Shown here piece by piece: positions 59,641-64,000 of a DNA stretch of 64,000 nt. A program made the translations under genes and the position numbers. The stretch lies in NCBI RefSeq assembly GCF_051020765.1, contig NC_134934.1, positions 6,834,001 to 6,898,000 of the forward strand. The letters are read 5' to 3'. Origin of the DNA: Lasioglossum baleicum. Taxonomy: Eukaryota; Arthropoda; Insecta; Hymenoptera; Halictidae. Position 1 is the stretch's first letter. The number at the start of each line of letters is the position of its first letter. The notes beneath the pieces were generated by a model, which worked only from the letters and a program-made list of their open reading frames with translations, made no database searches and was not told the DNA's origin.

Positions 59641-62600
59641 TAAAGTTAGAAGTTCAGGAGATATTTCAATTTAAATAACTCTAAAACACAACTACAACAG
59701 ACGTTACACAAGTAAGTAAACGCTATAACGTCTGTATATAAATACTATATAAAAAATAAATATCTCCGAGCTACAGGCGTTGTTATAAAAACTCGCGGAA
59801 TATCATTGAGACGGTATTTGTTAAGATTCCGATGAAAAAGTGAATCAGAAGCGGAAAACAAGCGTCCGAAATGATCTCGGCTCGCGCGAGCACGGAAGTT
59901 GGCCGGGCTCGTCCGCCAGCCCGGAACTTTAATTGGCGTCAGATTAATTAATGCACCGTCGCGAGCTCAGGTACGGCGGCCGACACGGGGCGAAGCCTTC
60001 GTTTACGTAACGCGTTAATTGCGCAAGTTGATTCGAAACTTTCGTCGCGGTGGTCCGGTCTCGGTGTCTTGCGACAAAGGCAAGATTTCGTACGCGATGC
60101 CCCAAACGAAACTCTCCCTCTCTCTCCAACTCTCTTTCCCGCGAAAGGCGAAGATAATAATAGGAAAAGATGCCGTGAGCTGAATGGGACATCGCCGTGC
60201 CGGGGCCACGTCTTGCAAAATTCGCGTACTATGATTTGCCTGTGCACGTGAAACGAGGAAATAGAAGCTAGAATTGTTCTGTCCATGTTAATTGCCGACA
60301 TCCTGTGTACACGGGAATCAGTGGTGCTCAGTTTGACCGCTTTATCTAGCCATTTTTTGCGATGCTAGAATGATGTATTCGTACCTGTTCCTTGTGCAGA
60401 ATTTTATCAAAACGTAAACAAAAGCGTCGAGTTATTTCAGTCTGAAAGGAGCACGGAAACTTGTTTCAGTTTCAATCATGGTCTCTATGACTGGACCAGG
60501 TGAATTATGAATAATAACTATTTTTTCATCACCTTATTAATTTATTATTTAAAATTAATAATAATTTATATCGTTATTAATAGTATTATAATAAAGAGTG
60601 ACGGCAATTTTGATTTTGCATAAAGATCCGCACTCTAGTTTTATTAAACATATGAATAGCAAACACTACAATAACATAAAGTTCTTACAAAGGAAAGGTG
60701 TTACGAAGGTTCATATAATATGGAGGAACCTTGAATTTTTTAACTGATGATAATTAAATGGATGCCTGGCCATTTATAGGTGGTTAAAGTGTAAGATTAA
60801 TAAAATTACAAATTATTCGACGTATAAACGGTAAATGAATGTGGCTGTTGGTACTCCGGCTCGTTAGGCACGCAACCGATTAAAAAAAAATTAACTCGTG
60901 GCAGACGCGAACAATCAAAGAGACTAAAAGAACAGATAGCACTTCCTCGTGCTTGGCAGGAACACGTGGGAATTCTTTTTGCCCGTCGTTTTTTACATTA
61001 TCGACCGTGCGGGACCTTGATTTCGTACCAATGAAAAATTGAAGGAGGTATGTTGCGCAGTATAGGCAGCTAACGAATTCAAAGTCAGGGATACGCCGTA
61101 ATGATCGCTGTGGTATAGCAGATGACAGTTAAGGTTGATTTCCACTGTGCGCCCTTCTCCGCGCGAATTAGAAAATCTTTTGTGCTCCGATGACGCTATC
61201 ATAATTTGATAGTGAATCAACTATATAAATAAATAATTATCATAATTCGTGAGTGAATAAACAAGTTTAGTCAAAAATTCCTCAGGAAAGTATTTTTATA
61301 ATTTCAATGATTGTAAATAAAAATAATTTTAGTGATTGGTGGTGTATTCTTGTGTCGTTACTACACGAGTGCATTGTATACAAATAATGCGAATGCACTG
61401 TATGCGTCCAGGAAAATATAAACTCATTAAAAATATATTATTTCGATAGAGATAATTGTACCGCGAATTCACTAATATTATGATTTTCTACTGCGCGCTT
61501 CATAATTTATTAATATTACGAGTTTATATTCCCCACGTGATAATGCATTAATCTAATGAACTTGTATTCTGCTCCGGGAAACTTCATTAACGAAAAAGAA
61601 GTAAATTATTCTGCAGAGGTTAATGAAACTCGTGTACCAAAATACAGCACGAATAACTAACTCGTGTACTAACTAGCAATCCTTTTGATTTTAGTATATT
61701 CCTGCAAAAACACTGCATTATGTCTTCTCATTAATCATTTAGCCTGTGTTATTTTCAGCGGAAGCATCACTTTTTAAACCCCTGTTCCTTCGAGAAATAT
61801 CGAACAACATTAAATATTAACATATTTCGCATTATAAATTCAGGATTGAGAACTGAAGACGGAAAATTGAAAATAACTATTAGTTATTGTGTCTTTAGAG
61901 ATGTAAGTTGGTTGAGAAACGTTTCGGTTTGTTCAGTTGTAAGCAAAGCAAATATTTAAAAAATTAAAAAGCTTTGTAAATAATCCTAATCACTTATCAG
62001 CAAAAATAATGTGATGTTGGTTGATACATGGAGCACATTTGTGCAAATATACATTTCTACTTTTTCGACATCCTCGAGAACTGAACACTCAATTTTTAGA
62101 TGTATAATTTCTTGATATACTCGAAAACTCAAAAACTATATTATTTATATCTTAACGATCAATCACTGAATTTTTTGACATCCTCAAAAACTGAGAATTG
62201 ACTTTTCTGACGAGCTCAAAAAGTCAGCGTTGAGTTCTTAGAAAATTTAGGATTTTTTAACATCTTAACATATTGCATTAGATTTTTAGAAAATATATTT
62301 CTGACAGCCTAAAACTCGGCGTTGGATTTCTACAAAATCTTAACAAGATTATTATGCTATAAAAAGCTATATTTAGACATTTATCTCAGGCAATTGTACA
62401 TGTGATAAACCTGCACTGAATCAATCAAAATATCAATCACATAAATCCGTATACATGGTCGTATTTTCAGTCCGCATATTGTGAATCGACATTAAACAAT
62501 ATCGGTGCCGAGTATCAGCTGTTGATGCTTCATCGACTACGCCGGAAGTGCAGTTTTAACTCTTTTTCAGCCTTCCTCAAAGAAACTTTCGAGAGGAACC

Positions 62601-64000
62601 GTGTCGCGAGGAATGCTCCTTGCAAAGAAATATGCCTCTAATTTTTCCTCCCTGTTCACAAATTTTCCGGGGACTGTGTTCGATCAACGTCGCCGATTAA
62701 GTTCAGCTGGCACATTTAATCTCGACCGAATTATCACGGGAATGAATAACGACTCAAGGGTAACAAGATCAAAACCATCATTAATTTCGATCGGACTTAT
62801 TTTTTTAGGAGAAACAAGTCACATGACGAGATTACAAGCTTTATCGGGCCCCGTTGTACAACTACACGTATAGTTTCGTTTCCATTACACCGAGATCGGC
62901 AATCTGCTGCGGAAGGAAATTCTTTTGATCGAGTTTTTCTTTTGTGCTTTGCGAGATCGAAAACACAAAAATGAACGATAAGAAGACAATAGTTCTGGAT
63001 CATTTTCTTGTTTGTGCCAGCGTAAAATTACACACATTAATTCTAACCGAGTCCCAGAAATTTTTTTCTACCACACTGTCTAAAATATTGGGTCATGAAT
63101 GTCATTGAAAATGAACTAATGAGACAAACGATGTTCTAAATCTTCTCTTCCCACCTATTGATTTTCAAGTCCACCATATTCCAATGAAATCATAATCAGC
63201 AACATCTGTCATTTGGAAAATTTTCAATTTTGCGCCGCCTCCGAAAAGATTGTATTGTATTCAAGTTCGTGCGTATTCACTTAAATCAAATGGAAATTAT
63301 TTCATACTTTTTAGTGCATTTGTTTAATGCGTTTTTTCAGTCTGTTTCATTTTTTTTTTATAAAATTTTTTACTTCACACTTTTTAGTGGAACGAGCAGA
63401 ATTTGTAGAACACCGTAGGATGGTTTTTCGGTCTTATTGGTTATTTGCAATAAAAACCACAAAGAATGAAAAAATGCAAATTTGTTTTCAAGGCACCAAT
63501 CGGGAGACATACCCTACAAAATGCAGAAGGTTTCGTTCCAATTGGTCCACCAATCTAGAAAAGCGAAAGAAAATAACAAAGAAAAGCGAAAAAGGCACAT
63601 ACAGATCGAATTGAGTAAAACGTCCTCCTTTTTCGAAGTTGGTCAATGATAATAAAAGAGTTTTCATAGTTTGGTGAATTCTGAAATGTGTCTACATAGA
63701 GACATAAATGAATGCAAACAATATTTCAGTCAATTTGACAGTCCAAGCTACTTTTATTTTGTTCAAACCGATTAAGACAATGAAATAAGAAATGGAAATA
63801 AGTTGAAGCCTCGAAGAGTTAAACAGTTTCTCGTCTTCAAATCTCTAAGAGCTGCAAAAGATGAGCTTTATAAATCCTCGAATTTACGGCACGCGACAAA
63901 ATTCTCGTTTTATTTTTAGTCCCCGAATGAAACGTTCCTCCGGCGTTAATATCGTTAAAATTAGATTTCTTAAGAGCGTGTAAACGTTTCCAGCAGCCGT
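59641..64000. other. No gene recognised
   Basis: AT-rich. A GC-richer patch at 59,870-60,300 gives ORFs on both strands without family resemblance. One dispersed-motif copy at 60,614. Confidence 0.5.

Overview
The window is nuclear DNA of an insect, most likely a hymenopteran such as a bee. The signs are AT-rich but CpG-containing intergenic DNA, GT-AG introns, mariner and hAT elements, many small foldback elements, and one large split gene with an insect-type organic anion transporter protein. It is not bacterial, and most ORFs longer than 60 codons are chance frames or shadows.

The one gene I can build with confidence lies on the minus strand between 57,030 and 42,352. It encodes a 12-helix organic anion transporting polypeptide (Oatp/SLCO family). 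Fourteen coding exons join with consistent phases into a protein of 953 residues, or 935 if the small exon 3 is skipped. The first three exons give an unusual Ser/Arg/His-rich cytoplasmic N-terminus built from repeats of a GHKR-x-ES unit. Exon 4 carries the family's CG...QRFA..K motif. Exons 5-13 carry the membrane body, including the WVGMWW signature and the Kazal-like extracellular loop. Exon 14 carries the acidic/Ser-rich tail.

The introns are full of nested elements. Two TTAA-flanked foldback MITEs sit end to end beside the last exon. A tRNA-derived SINE, a hAT MITE with a perfect 8-bp target duplication and a 10-bp-period minisatellite sit in intron 4, and a long foldback sits in intron 10.

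The left 42 kb holds no gene I can assemble. It contains a deleted mariner (23,112-24,158), a hAT element (8,807-9,345), and a second hAT copy split by a 5S-rRNA-derived SINE with a 16-bp target duplication (12,336-12,610). It also has an array of at least eight 157-bp repeats (28.7-30.1 kb), a group of 16-bp palindromes about 111 bp apart (27.2-27.6 kb), several foldback families, and weak single-exon candidates at 17.94, 30.83 and 37.6 kb. The right end (57.0-64.0 kb) has foldback elements but no recognisable coding exon.

The most unusual pattern is a short dispersed motif (consensus near TAGACTGCGGATTTTTATGC). I find it about twenty times, in both orientations, across the window. Some copies share roughly 100 bp of diverged flanking sequence. 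I do not recognise it as a described family.
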